From: Arion vulgaris
Taxonomy: Eukaryota; Mollusca; Gastropoda; Stylommatophora; Arionidae
Direction: 5' to 3'
DNA length: 64,000 bases
NCBI GenBank assembly: GCA_020796225.1
Contig: CM036760.1
Location: 3,892,501-3,956,500, forward strand
The notes beneath the pieces are model-generated. The model saw only the letters and a program-made list of their open reading frames with translations, searched no databases and was not told the origin of the DNA. Position numbers and translations under genes: made by a program. Below, in pieces: positions 42,805 through 53,084 of this stretch. Within the stretch, counting starts at the first letter, position 1, and each line of letters starts with the position of its first letter.

Positions 42805-43085
42805 GGACTTCTTAGGACAAGCTATTTGATGACAAATAGCAGTTCTAAGAAAGATAATATGAAGATATGTTGGGCATACTTTAAGAAGAAATTATACAAG
42901 AATCACAAAGCAGATATTGCAGTAGGAGGCACAGGGCTTAAGAAAGAAAAGATTACCCTAATGATGCGCTGAAACGAATTTTACTGAGAAAGGCGGGACA
43001 TATATGATTCGATTTCATAGAGAAGATTGCACGAGTTGCCAAGGATAGAGCAGTATGGAGAAACTACTAACATGTTCTACGTAAT
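42805..43085 (+). pseudogene. LINE-1 tail joined to LINE-2b C-terminus
   Basis: 42805-42830 is the LINE-1 3' signature (ggacaagctatttgatga). From about 42838 a decayed LINE-2b follows (gaagatatgttgggcatact, ttgccaaggatagagcagta, gagaaactac). Confidence 0.75.
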
Positions 43086-43107
43086 GTTTAAAAGTACGAG
43101 AGGAATT

Positions 43108-43109
<2 letters not shown>

Positions 43110-43150
<41 letters not shown>
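43110..43150. repeat. (TA)n microsatellite
   Basis: Simple TA tract. Confidence 0.95.
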
Positions 43151-43153
<3 letters not shown>

Positions 43154-43154
43154 C

Positions 43155-43335
43155 AATACTTATCGATATAAGGAAGATTGCAGTAAAACTATGTAGCAAT
43201 GTTGATATAAGGGAAGATTGCAGTAAAACTATGTAGCAATGTTGATATAAGGGAAGATTGCAGTAAAACTATGTAGCAATGTTGATATAAGGGAAGATTG
43301 CAGTAAAACTATGTAGCAGTCGCGAAATACATAAA
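43155..43335. repeat. 45-bp tandem of repeat L, 4 copies
   Basis: Unit gatataagggaagattgcag + taaaactatgtagcaatgtt. The same unit occurs singly at 14885. Confidence 0.92.
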
Positions 43336-43430
43336 AACAAAGTACTGTAGTTTTACAAAGAACAAAAACAATAACAATATACAGCAACGTTTCGACGAAA
43401 ATGCCGTTATCAAGCAGCATTTATATATAA
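43336..43430 (-). mobile_element. Repeat L end with hammerhead-like motif
   Basis: tactgtagttttacaaagaa, acaataacaatatacagcaa. Reversed at 43388-43418: cttgataacggcattttcgt + cgaaacgttgctg. The string acg...cgt can pair as a stem between TTGATA and CGAAAC. Matches 14940-15040 word for word in order. Confidence 0.5.
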
Positions 43431-43433
43431 TGC

Positions 43434-43436
<3 letters not shown>

Positions 43437-43475
<39 letters not shown>
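43437..43475. repeat. (TA)n microsatellite
   Basis: Simple TA tract. Confidence 0.95.
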
Positions 43476-43478
<3 letters not shown>

Positions 43479-43689
43479 TGGATTCTCCTAAAAGTAGTTA
43501 ATTTTATTTTTAATGTTTGTTAGCCTACACGCTCTGATATAACCAAAACAAAGTTCACCTTAGGTTGAAAGATACGTGTCTCGGCTTAAAGGGGCCTTAA
43601 TTCCTACATCTTAAACACACATATATAATATAGGAAGAGACAGAGAGAATGAGAGACATAAAGAGAGAAAGAGACTGAGTAAGATGCAT

Positions 43690-43880
43690 GTATGTTTGTA
43701 ACTCTGAACTTGACGGACAACTCACACTTAGATCAACAAAAAGCTATCATTACAGACTTCAAAAGCGACAAACATGTAATCTAAGTGACTGCTTCTTCCC
43801 TTATGCGCAGACAGATTCGATTCCCAAGCCTGCAGGGAATGCCACGCTCATATGTTCCGTCCAGCAATCGACGTTTCTAA
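43690..43880 (+). pseudogene. Possible LINE C-terminal remnant
   Basis: Reads QLTLRSTKSYHYRLQKRQTC then NLSDCFFPYAQTDSIPK, with spacing like the L-R-x-G-H..L and C-P-x-C...TPxH region of RNase H-bearing LINEs, but the key G-H and knuckle residues are not preserved. It could be unrelated. Confidence 0.3.
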
Positions 43881-44129
43881 TGTGGTTAAAAACTGTGTTA
43901 TCGATCTTTGCTAGTATTGTTTCTCTCCCCTTTTTTGTTGGTTGCCGATGTTTAAAACGTTTGCAATGTAATATATATGTTACATTCTTTGGTGACTTTT
44001 CTGTCTAGGGCACCGGTTCCCAACCTGTGGTACGAGTACCACCTGTGGTACGTGTTGGCCGCTCCATGGGTACGCAACCAGTTATGCCCGGCAAACAATA
44101 ACAATAAAAATAAATTTAAAATGTTGATT

Positions 44130-44575
44130 TATTGATTGATATGACCAACATCATTGCACTTTGGTGAGTAACCATGCATGCTTCGATCTATTTCTTACAC
44201 AGGAAGATGTCGTCGGCAGTGCACGAACGCCCTAGCATCGGCGAAGTTCCTCGATGTAATTTAGAAGATAGTGTAAATATTTGGTAGGATTTCACACACA
44301 AATATTTATAATGAATTTTGCCGAGCAGAGGCTTGCTCTAAAGTCTGCTCTTCGGGATTTTTAACTGTCAATAGTTCTTTTTAGTACTCGAACACGATAC
44401 CTACGTTTGATCGTCCGTCTCCGAAAGAACTAGGCCTGGATGTCACTTACACTGGGATCAGGGATCTCTGGTAAAATATTCCGATGGCTTCAAGAGGTAG
44501 CGAACCGAGTACTTTTATAATGAGAGGTGGGTTCCTAACCTCTACGTCATAGATACCTCAATAAATTCCGTAATT
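44130..44575 (-). mobile_element. SINE-D, full length
   Basis: Tail tgatttattgattgat, cattgcactttggtgagtaa, diverged core (cgaacgccctagcatcgg), gatcgtccgtctccgaaaga, B box (reversed ctcggttcgctac), head ending acctctacgtcatagata. Confidence 0.85.
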
Positions 44576-44689
44576 AGAACTGGTTCTTGCATCTTTTGAG
44601 CCTGATTTCAAGAAACTAAGTGCATCAAAGCAAGTTTAACAATCTTACTAACATTGTTTCTATCGGTTAGAATCTCTTCTACAAATATT

Positions 44690-45055
44690 GTATGGACTAG
44701 TGATCGTCTTTACGAATATTGTTTTAGCTAGTGATCTGTTTTACGAATTTTGTTTTAGCTAGTGATCTGTTTTACGAATATTGTTTTAGCTACTGATCTG
44801 TTTTACGAATATTGTTTTAGCTAGTGATCTGTTTTACGAATATTGTTTTAGCTAGTGATCTGTTTTACGAATGTAGTTTTAGCTAGTGATCTGTTTTACG
44901 AATTTTGTTTTAGCTAGTGATCTGTTTTACGAATATTGTTTTAGCTACTGATCTGTTTTACGAATTTTGTTTTAGCTACTGATCTGTTTTACGAATTTTG
45001 TTTTAGCTAGTGATCTGTTTTACGAATGTAGTTTTAGCTAGTGATCTGTTTTACG
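44690..45055. repeat. 31-bp minisatellite, ~12 copies
   Basis: Unit ttttagctagtgatctgttt + tacgaatattg, with alternating attttg, atattg and atgtag variants. Confidence 0.95.
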
Positions 45056-45114
45056 TTTGTATAACGAATATTGTTAAATTAAATATGTGGTTATCAGTTA
45101 TATGAGGACTATCA

Positions 45115-45455
45115 TCATAGCTCTCAGGACATGTCCATAGGTGCTCCGATTTCTGCATCAGCAAATCCAGCATCGTCCAGCAGCCCAACACGCCAGTTGA
45201 TTAATCAATATCTTTGCATATTTAGTATGTCGTTCTTTTCGGGCTGCACCAATATTGACACCCATCTCTCTCAATCTGGTCAGCGAGTCGGATTCACAGC
45301 CCTGAAACTCCTCTGTTCGGAAAAACTCTCTCAATGCATGAAGAATATCATTTCGATCCATGGCAGCTCCCTCTGATACTGTAGCCAAGCCAGCCAATCT
45401 ATCAGTTCGTTCATTACCCCTAACTCATGCGTGCCCAGAAGCAAAAATGAAGATG
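45115..45455 (-). pseudogene. LINE RNase H C-terminal fragment
   Basis: Reversed it reads NERTD-type then MAGLATVSEGAAMDRNDILH, ALREFFRTEEFQGCESDSLT and RLREMGVNIGAARKER. This matches the linker following RNase H in a common invertebrate LINE clade. An intact frame of about 80 codons survives. An hAT-like MITE sits 5 bp to its right. Confidence 0.75.
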
Positions 45456-45460
45456 ATTTC

Positions 45461-45625
45461 CAGTGGCGGCTCGTGATCATTTTTGTTGGTGGGGCCAGGC
45501 AAAAGTTTTCGGAAAAATCACGGTTGTGGGTTGTTACATTTTAATTTATAAAAAACTAAATACACGTTACACATTATTTTTGGTGGTGCCTGGCCCCACT
45601 GGCCCTTAATGACGAGCCGCCACTG
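45461..45625. mobile_element. hAT-like MITE, second copy (inverted)
   Basis: 165 bp, cagtggcggctcgtgatcat to (reversed) cagtggcggctcgtcattaa, with first ~15 TIR bases identical. Flanking 8-mers atgatttc / gtgatttt share six positions. It is in opposite orientation to 35768-35930 and highly similar throughout. Confidence 0.88.
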
Positions 45626-45754
45626 GTGATTTTTCTGATCATTGTCTGTGGTTTGAACTGTTAGTGCAGTAATTTTACTTTCAAAACGTATTACCTCATT
45701 TCCACTATTTTACATTTAGATAGACGTTGAACACAATTTTCAGTAGCTTTTCTT

Positions 45755-45990
45755 CTTTTTCTTTGGTGATCACTGGTCATGCTCTTCATCCACTGTTGAC
45801 CACAAACTGGGCAGTTAGCTTCAGGTCTGCTAGGTTTTCAAAATCGTAGTTTTTAGGACGACCGAGTGTGATCAAATGTTGCTTTTCATCTCATCCATGT
45901 TTGCAGGACCTGCCCGGCTTCTGTTTCGCCTGTTGACACTGGCATACAACTATTTGACTTATTCCTATTCTATGTAGTGTCCGGCACACA
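45755..45990 (-). pseudogene. LINE zinc-knuckle tail, diverged
   Basis: Follows the layout of 13560-13790: tgaccacaaactgggcagtt, gcttcaggtctgctaggttt, ctgtttcgcctgttgacact. Confidence 0.75.
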
Positions 45991-46005
45991 TTGACCAGCG
46001 TGGTC

Positions 46006-46250
46006 AATAAGTGATAAAAGCAACTTCTGCGCTAGAAAAGAGGGAGTGTTGCAGTGGTCCCCAATAGACCCTACCTTTGTAGGGGTTTCCACAACACTAA
46101 GCATAACACTACACGCCTAGAATTGGTGGAGGTTCCAGGGTTATGAGGAAAGCCAGGTACTCCATCTATTCTAAACAGGAACAAGGGTGAAATAATTCCA
46201 TAATTTCTAGAGGTTAGAAAACAAACAAACAACAACAACAACAACAACAT
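46006..46250. other. Unassigned block ending in (CAA)n
   Basis: Balanced composition, ctacctttgtaggggtttcc palindrome-like, and a tail acaaacaacaacaacaacaa. The tail suggests a retroposon, but no second copy is present here. Confidence 0.35.
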
Positions 46251-46364
46251 TTAGTGTTCGATACGTAGGTTTAAGACAAACCATCAGTTTTGCAGTACAA
46301 CTTAGACGATTTATAGGTCTGTAGCTCTGTGGATCTTTTTGATCTTTTCGAAGATTCAGTATTT

Positions 46365-46560
46365 TTATTTCAATCCAGAAGCACTTGAGCTTTCAATTCT
46401 TCGACTCGGTGCCATGGAGATCGCAACCCTTCGGTTCGGTGTCACGAAAACTGTAAATCTGGAAGACCTGTGGCTTTTCTGACAGGCCGCGGATTTGAAC
46501 CGCACTCACAGGGGTTGGTCACCGTCGTCCAATGCGCTTCAAACGCGCTGAGCAGGTGGG
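46365..46560 (-). mobile_element. SINE-E, full length with 13-bp target duplication
   Basis: Perfect agattcagtattt at 46352-46364 and 46561-46573. Reversed: head ctgctcagcgcgtttgaagc, B box gagtgcggttcaaatccgcg, body aaaagccacaggtcttccag and ccgaagaattgaaagctcaa. This is the reference copy for SINE-E (196 bp). Confidence 0.93.
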
Positions 46561-46839
46561 AGATTCAGTATTTAAAAACAATTATTATAAAAACTAGGCG
46601 TTCCATTGATAGAAATGTGTTTTAATAAGGTACACTATTGGAAAAAAGGTTGGAAACCACTATTCTATGTGATCAATATGGCTGCTGTTGCGTCTGTGTT
46701 GCGTCTGCCTGGTCAAATCATTTGATTCTTGTTGAACATTTTCAGATAGTTCATTTCTATAAATAGAACAAGATGTTCTTTCTGGAACAAAAATATAGGG
46801 ATTATCGTGAACCTTTTTTTATGTTGAATATTAACATCA

Positions 46840-47095
46840 TCATCATCAGGTGCCTTGCCGGCTGGGATAGGCGATCATGGATTTCCACAAATCTCTATCT
46901 TTGGTGTTTGCTATCAATTCAGATGTTGACGCTCTACTGTGCCATGAAGTCAGGCTATCCAAAATTTCTCTCTCTGTCTTCCCCTGTCTCGTCTATCCTC
47001 GATTTTACCAGTTGTTACATTATATTCTAAACCTCCCCTCCTCATCACATGTCCAAACAATTATGACTGCCTCTTTCTTATCCCTTTCGCTGCTA
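46840..47095 (-). pseudogene. LINE-6 C-terminus
   Basis: Reversed it reads MRRGGLEYNVTTGKIEDRRD, RGRQREK, then after a shift DRDLWKSMIAYP-like residues and a tcatcatcatcagg tail. The GKIExRRxRGRQR motif is typical of BovB/RTE-type C-termini. Confidence 0.8.
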
Positions 47096-47179
47096 CATAC
47101 TTTCTGAAGGCTGAGCTAAAAATAGCTACTCTTTGTTTCTAGTTCACAAACGTGAATGTATACCTATAGCAGTGAAGGT

Positions 47180-47310
47180 AGCAATGTATAACGTGTTAAC
47201 ACGTCTTTAGCCCAAGCCCATAGAGGAGAGATGATAACAGACGTGTTAATGCGTCTTTAGAAGTTAATGGGGAAAACGTATATATACGTCTTTAGCAGCT
47301 AAAGGGTTAT
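47180..47310. repeat. Repeat M: cgtctttag-containing element
   Basis: Three spaced acgtctttag/gcgtctttag words, the palindrome cgtatatatacg, and an end gcagctaaagggtta. It recalls ends of piggyBac-like MITEs, but no TTAA pair was found. Confidence 0.35.
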
Positions 47311-47519
47311 ATTGGTAACAGGTTTTCACTGTGTTTCACCTCATTCAACAGCTCAACATTAGTCCTTTTAACAGTCCACGGAATTCTCATCATTCTTGTC
47401 TAAAACCACATCACTGTGGTCTCCAGAGATTTTGAACACTATTAACATACAAGAAAAAATGAATACAAGAAATAATTTATCCCAGATTATTACTGACCAA
47501 ATACCATAACAAATGAGGA

Positions 47520-47822
47520 GCTTTTGAAACGAAAAGACTGTGCATCCTTGGTCACCATCATTAAGAGACGAAGATAGAGGTGGTTTTGACATGTATGTCG
47601 TATGTCAGTGGGGGGCATTGGCTAGGACAGCTTCTAAATGGACAGCGGATGGGAAGAGAAGGCCTGGAGTTCCAAAGGAAACGTGGAGAAGAACTGTGGA
47701 GAGAGAGAGTTGAAGGAGTGTGGCCTGACGTGAGAGATAGTTGGTAGAAAGGCAGAAGAACGTCAACAGTGGAAGTCTCTTGTTGAAGACTTATGTGTCA
47801 ATCAGGACAGGAAGAGGATATA
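47520..47822 (+). pseudogene. LINE-2-type C-terminus
   Basis: gaagatagaggtggttttga, gggaagagaaggcctggagt, gtggagaagaactgtggaga and a final SLVEDLCVNQDRKRI reading. Stops present. Confidence 0.75.
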
Positions 47823-47909
47823 GATAGATTACTTACCAAAAACATCTGTTTTATTTTTCTTGTACATCGTAGCAATTTCATCCTTTAAAAAATATTGCAC
47901 TGTGCTAAA

Positions 47910-48255
47910 CGCCGCCACACTTACAGTCCTTCCGAATTTCGTTTTTCTCATAGGTCATATACCTCGCATTCTCTGCCTCTATGATCAATTCACCTGTTAT
48001 ATCATGAATCCATCTTCTCTGTGGTCTTCCAAGTTTTCTCTTTGCAAGGATGAATCCTCCATAATTCTATTTTTCAATTCAACATGTTTTATTTGTGTGT
48101 ACAATACTTCAATTTATTCATTTTTACTTGTAGCTTCAGCCCGTTTCTTTCATTTGGTTTTTTTTCTGGATAGATATCTTGATTGTTTTCTTGTCTGTGG
48201 TATACGAAGGACTTTCTGTATTATTTATATTGAAAAGATATATTTTCCAGATATG
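47910..48255 (-). pseudogene. LINE-1 (RTE-like) C-terminus
   Basis: Order as in other minus copies: cttccgaatttcgtttttct, ttctctgtggtcttccaagt, gcctcc-type block, tgtctgtggtatacgaagga. Diverged. Confidence 0.75.
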
Positions 48256-48334
48256 TTTCTAGTAATGGATTATAAAACCTAGGTCACGTGTTCAATTTGA
48301 GCACGTAAAATAGCTCTTCTTCTTCTTCTTTTGT

Positions 48335-49388
48335 CGTCACACTGCTACCGGGTTGTTGCCCAGTGTCGTGGTTTTCTGTTTTTGTCTTGCGCTGTTCTGG
48401 TGGCTTGTGTGATTGTTATCTTTGCTCTTTCACAGGATGCTGCCACGCCATCTAACCATCTTTCCGTGGTCTTCCTCTTGCCTTCTTTCCCGATGTTCTG
48501 TTGTAGAAGACTCCGTATACTGTGGAGTTTGGATGCATTCTTATTAAGTGGCCAAACCACTTCATTCTTTGTTTATCTATATAATTCAAGCACGGTTTGT
48601 GCCAACTTTCTTTCTTATGCTGATGTTGGTGATTCTGTCTTTTCTTGTGTTGTTGGTAACTTTTCTCAGGCAACGCATTTCACATGTAGTTATTTTTGTG
48701 ACTGCGCTTTGCTCAATGTCCATGTTTGGCTCTGGTAACACAAAGTAGGTATAAAAATGCTGTTGATCATTTGTTTCTTAGCTGCCTGTGAAATTTTTGG
48801 GTGCCTTAACAATGGGGCTAGCTGGTAGGTTACAGCATTTGCTTTTTGTACTCTAGCCTCTATCTCTCTATCTAGTTTTCCGTCTTCTGTGAATATGCTT
48901 CCTAAGTATTTGAATTCTTTCACTTGGTTTATTTTAGTGCCATTGACATGGATGTCTAGATTATTATGTTTTCTTCCCATATTCATTATTTCTGTTTTAG
49001 TGTTGTTGATTTTCATGTCATGTTTTACACAATTTTTGTTCAAGGTGTCAATATGATGTTGTAGATCTTGTTCATTTTGATGTATCAGGCACTGATCATC
49101 TGCAAAAGCAGTTCATTTATTTCATCATCTGAATTTGACTCTTGAGTTATTTTATCCATATATGCAATAAAGAGTAGTGGTGAAAGGACACAACCTTGTC
49201 TAACACCTGATGTAATGGAGAACCAGTCGGTCATTCCTTCTGTAGTTCTTACTGTACTCTGGCTATCTTGATATAAGGCCATGATGTTACCTAATAGTTG
49301 TCCTTGGACGCCATATTCTTCAAGGATCTTCCATAGTTTGCACCTGTTTACTCTATCAAATGCCTTTTCTTGGTCTATAAATAAAATA
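48335..49388 (-). pseudogene. LINE-3 reverse transcriptase, largest coding relic
   Basis: A 1.05-kb minus-strand relic from RT motif A to the C-terminus. It starts at the right edge with FIDQEKAFDRVNRCKLWKI (F-x-D-x-x-K-A-F-D). Next come FSITSGVRQGCVLSPLLFIA (motif B), then after a frameshift the catalytic box FADD (49095-49106), and TEIMNMGRKHNNLDIHVNG, EFKYLGSIFTEDGKLDREIE, TLCYQSQTWTLSKAQSQK, RMKWFGHLIRM and KARGRPRKDGW. The catalytic residues D, D-D and the GVRQG motif are intact, but frame changes and truncation kill it. It is cut at motif A by the junction with SINE-D. Confidence 0.92.
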
Positions 49389-49389
49389 G

Positions 49390-49648
49390 CTCTTGGCAGT
49401 TACAAATCGAAAATATCAGGCTGGAAAGAAGCTGCCCTGTTAAAATTAATTAGAAAAAGATTAAAAACAAAATTTCTACAAAATGTCTTCAACATCTTCA
49501 CAATTACGTATTGGATCCTCGCTGGTGCTACGGAGTTCGTGCACTGCCGCTGAGATCTTCTGTGCAAGAAAGAGATCGGAGCACACATGGTTACTCACCG
49601 AAGTGCAATGATGATGATAATATAAATCGATCAATCATTCAATCAATG
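49390..49648 (+). mobile_element. SINE-D 3' two-thirds
   Basis: cttggcagttacaaatcgaa, gctggaaagaagctgccctg, core ctggtgctacggagttcgtg, gaccgaagtgcaatgatgat-type end and (aatc)n tail. The head is missing at the LINE-3 junction. Confidence 0.85.
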
Positions 49649-49649
49649 T

Positions 49650-49790
49650 TCATTCTGTAAACCATACATTGCTTCTGGAAATATACATGATATTAGCATT
49701 CTGGTTTGTGTTTTTCTATCACCTTCATTGATTACTGTTATTATTTTCTTGTTGTGTAAGACTTTGATTTGATTTTCATTTCCTTCGTCA
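49650..49790 (-). pseudogene. LINE-1 RT scrap
   Basis: Reversed it reads KIITVINEGDRKTQTRMLIS then CIFPEAMYG, matching the DRKTKLRILITGIFPVATYG region of the 5011-5274 copy. Confidence 0.7.
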
Positions 49791-49804
49791 AGTCATACTA
49801 TAAT

Positions 49805-50060
49805 TGAAGAAAATGATGGACTTGGTGATATGTCTGATTATCTAATGTGGCGTGAAGATGACGGTGTACTTGGTGACAAGTCTGATTATCTAGTGTGGCT
49901 CGAAGACCACGGTGAACTTCGCGTTAGTGTGATGTATCTTATTATCTAGTGTGGCTTGAAGAAGACGGTGGACTTGGTGACATGTCTGATTATCTAGTGT
50001 GGCTTGAAGACCACGGTGTACTTGGTGTTAGTGTGATGTATCTGATTACCAAGTATTACT
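49805..50060. repeat. ~60-bp tandem repeat, ~4 copies
   Basis: Units combine ggtgacaagtctgattatct, agtgtggcttgaagaccacg and gtgttagtgtgatgtatct. Confidence 0.85.
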
Positions 50061-50230
50061 TGAAGAGAACTCTATATAACCTAAATTCTCTCTTTGGTTG
50101 CAACTGATAGAAACATTGACATCAAGCTAGATCTAGCTGCGTCATCTACTACGTCCATATCACTTCATATGCGTGTACATTCTTCTTTATATCAATTTTC
50201 AGTCTGCAACTAACATATTCCGTCCTCGAC

Positions 50231-50330
50231 GGACGATTTAACCTTTTCATCCTTCTAAACCGATATATAGGCTAGCAGTATTTTTTAAGATAACTCAAAG
50301 CCAGTACACTGGTTTATTCAGAAACATAAA
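50231..50330 (+). repeat. Repeat N, copy 2
   Basis: ttaaccttttcatccttcta, aagataactcaaagccagta, ggtttattcag; aligned with 6905-6978. Confidence 0.4.
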
Positions 50331-50849
50331 TACGTACACCGGTTATACAAATTATCGACTGAAAATGTTAATTATAAATAATTGTGTTTAAACACTTCTT
50401 ATTTACTGTCGCTCTATTCGTAAATAGAAAGACTAACAATATGGCTGACAACACCTCTTGTTTAATTTAAACTCTCATTTTCAAACATTTTGTTTAGTTT
50501 TTCAGTCAGTCTTTGAGGTTGGAATAATAACGGTTGGGGTTGGTAAGGTTGACTTGGGTCAGCGATGATGAATTGCAAATAGATTTCGTCACTTCTGTTG
50601 AATAGTGACTAAAGTTACTCCCTCCAGGGCTTGGTCGTCTGCGATAGTGATTAGAGATCCATTAGCTGGGAGCCAAATCTTTCTCGTTCTCATATGGTGA
50701 ACGAAGGGAATCAAATTGTCATAAGGGTGGCTATGTCGTGCTGGCTAGTAGTTGCTGCAGGGGTTATGGTAGCAGACATGCTGTTTTATTAGTTTGTGGA
50801 TAACGTTGATTTACAAGTATAGGTTTTGATGTTCTGTATTATTCTTCTT
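50331..50849. other. No gene recognised
   Basis: AT-rich then balanced. The latter part may be the upstream side of the LINE-8 relic, but no frame is convincing. Confidence 0.35.
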
Positions 50850-51075
50850 CTACATCATTGAGCCAGCGGCACTTGAGCTCTTTCAGCACGATACTATCTA
50901 ATGATATCTGCATGTGTTTGTAAGTTGTTCTTTTGTTTCTTATAATATGTTCCATTTATCTGGCCTTGGAGGAAGCAGGATCTTCCTGGCATCATCTAGT
51001 GCTTGGCACCTGAAGAGGTGATGGTGAACGGTTTCATGATGACGTGCACACAGCTGGCATACAAACTCTAAACAA
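50850..51075 (-). pseudogene. LINE-8 zinc-knuckle C-terminus
   Basis: Reversed it reads VCQLCARHHETVHHHLFRCQ, ALDDARKILLPPRPDKWNIL. This C-x2-C-x(n)-H-x(n)-C knuckle differs from the TPEH type elsewhere, so it marks a separate LINE family. Confidence 0.7.
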
Positions 51076-51119
51076 ACCGTAAAGAAGAAAATCGAAATTG
51101 TTTAAACAAAGTGCTACAG

Positions 51120-51375
51120 ACACATTCTCAGAATTGTAGAACTGATTCTTGTGTACATGATGTCCTCATGCCTCTGTTGTGACTTGTAAACCAATTCTAT
51201 GTGAATGGTGTCTTTCACTGTCTCTGTTGTGATTGTAGAACCAATTCTAGTGTGAATGGTGTCTCTACTGTCTCTGTATGTTACTTCTAGAACTGATTCT
51301 TTGTGTATGATGTCTCTCACTGCCTCTGTTGTGATTTGTAGAACCAATTCTTGTGTGTATGGTATCTCTCACTAC
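51120..51375. repeat. ~57-bp tandem repeat, ~5 copies
   Basis: Units hold tgtagaaccaattcttgtgt, gtgtctctcactgcctctgt and tgtgatt. Confidence 0.88.
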
Positions 51376-51639
51376 CTTTGTCAATTCTGTGTTTTATCTT
51401 TTGCTGAGCTACCTTCGCTATCCACTGTATCTGATACCATATCCTTGAGCCACACTTCTGATGGTAATATGGTTATGGAGCCGATCCATTAAAATTGTTG
51501 TTTCTTGATGACGTTCAGTAACATTTTTCCCTGATGTATTCTTTCCCAAATCGGTCTTTTCTTGAGTCTCCTAGCACTCTTACGTAAACATTTTGTAGGA
51601 TATGCTTCATGTAGAAAATATTAATGAGTAATACACATG
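51376..51639. other. No feature recognised
   Basis: T-rich sequence; nothing matched. Confidence 0.4.
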
Positions 51640-52200
51640 TGTGTCCACTTGCTCAAGTCATGATAGTACTATTAGTAACTCAAACACTAGGACAAATGGC
51701 GACAATTTTAAAATGCACACAGGTCACTATGAACACAAAAACAGCATTGTTCAAGACAATATTTCTCCCTAAAATATGCTATCAGTGCCAAACCTGGATA
51801 CTGTCAAAACAGAAGAAAACTAGTCACAACAGAGATGAAGTGTCAACGAAGAATGATGGGAGTGACAAGAAGAGACCAGCTTAAAAATGAAGACATCAGG
51901 AAAAATTTGGGTTCAACTACAGTACTGAATTTCATCAAGAAACAACAAATTAAATGGTTCGACCATATAAACAGATTACCAACAGGTAGTGCACTCCGGA
52001 GAGTAATGTTGATCAGATACAGTGGATAGAAAGCAAAAGGCCGGCCACGCAAAAGGTGGACCTCAGAGATAAAAGAGGCGACGAAAGACACTATTTATGA
52101 AGCACACACAAAAGCCCATGCTAGAAATCTCTTCTCACCCTGAAGCTGTGAGGCAAATCAGAATTGGAAAAGAGAAAGACAGACAAGGTGCATAGAGAGG
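51640..52200 (+). pseudogene. LINE-3 thumb and C-terminus
   Basis: Reads NTKTALFKTIFLPKICYQCQ, TWILSKQ, MKCQRRMMGVTRRDQLKNED, KQQIKWFDHINRLPTGSALR, then after a stop KAKGRPRKRWTSEIKEAT. It follows the same order as 48335-48760 on the other strand. Two or more stops. Confidence 0.85.
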
Positions 52201-52234
52201 CTCGCTCTAGGCGTCTCCTTTTTCGACCTGACGT

Positions 52235-52405
52235 TGAAAAGCAAAATAGTATTAGAGAATAGAAACTACTACTTGTAACTAATAAACACAACAGGATTAG
52301 AGAATAGAAACTCTACTGTAGTAACTAATATACACAACAGTATTAGAGAATAGAAACTACTACTCGTAGCAACTAATAAACACAACAGTATTATGTCTAC
52401 TAGAA
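52235..52405. repeat. ~48-bp tandem repeat, ~4 copies
   Basis: Units include gtattagagaatagaaacta and gtaactaataaacacaaca. Begins just after the LINE-3 3' end. Confidence 0.85.
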
Positions 52406-53080
52406 ACATTAAAGGTCTTCACCATAACAGAACAAATAAATCCTTCAGTTTAATCTCAACTTGAAGATTACTATTTCCAACCATACACATGTCATTGATG
52501 TCCATGTCAGTGGTTAGCTTTGTCATAATAGTACAAATACTATTGAGGTTTGTGTTTGTGAACAATCTCCCTTTAATCTTGCTTGTTCCAATAATACTGT
52601 AGTTACATTGATAGTACGGTCATAACTAATTTTCTGTTTCTTGTCTTAATACACAAGTTGGTGCAAAAGAAAGTGATGTGAGACCAGTACATCATGTTTG
52701 TTACTTTTGCCTGCTTCGTTTCCTTCATACTTTTTTCTTTCTTCGTCTACTACATATCCTGATGAAACCTTCTTCATCTTCTAATGTTTCCTCCTTCATT
52801 ATTTCTTTATTTTCCTCTCAATTTCCATTAATCTTTCTCTTCTTAATTTATTCTCCTTCTTTATTCACTTTTTCTCTTAGTGCATCTTTCTTCTTCTTCT
52901 CCTTCATTTTTTTCTATTTCTTCTACCTATCGTTCTCTCCAACTTCTTTCTTCTAGTTATGTTTTCTATTATTCTCTTAGCCCTCTTCTTCTTTGCCTTC
53001 CTTTTGCTCTTTCATTCCTTTCCTTGTTCTCATTTTATATACTGGGCACTGCACACTCAACAGGTACTTACATAGACTTC
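52406..53080. other. No gene; T/C-rich low complexity
   Basis: 52690-53040 is a TTC/TCT-rich tract with Ser/Phe-rich frames of no coding value. Confidence 0.5.
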
Positions 53081-53084
53081 AAAT

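Larger units (their letters stand above)
44011..46661. mobile_element. Candidate composite hAT-like element
   Basis: The left end reads caccggttcccaacctgtgg. The reversed right end (46625-46661) reads tagtggtttccaacct after the tat/aat flank. The first ~16 bases agree at about 13. Flanking 8-mers (gtctaggg / ttctatgt) agree at only 5 positions. The interior holds a SINE-D, a tandem array, LINE pieces, an hAT-like MITE and a SINE-E. These may be two unrelated half-elements. Confidence 0.35.

Noticed and set aside
48331..48738. 135-codon plus-strand hydrophobic frame
   Set aside because: Antisense to the LINE-3 C-terminus.
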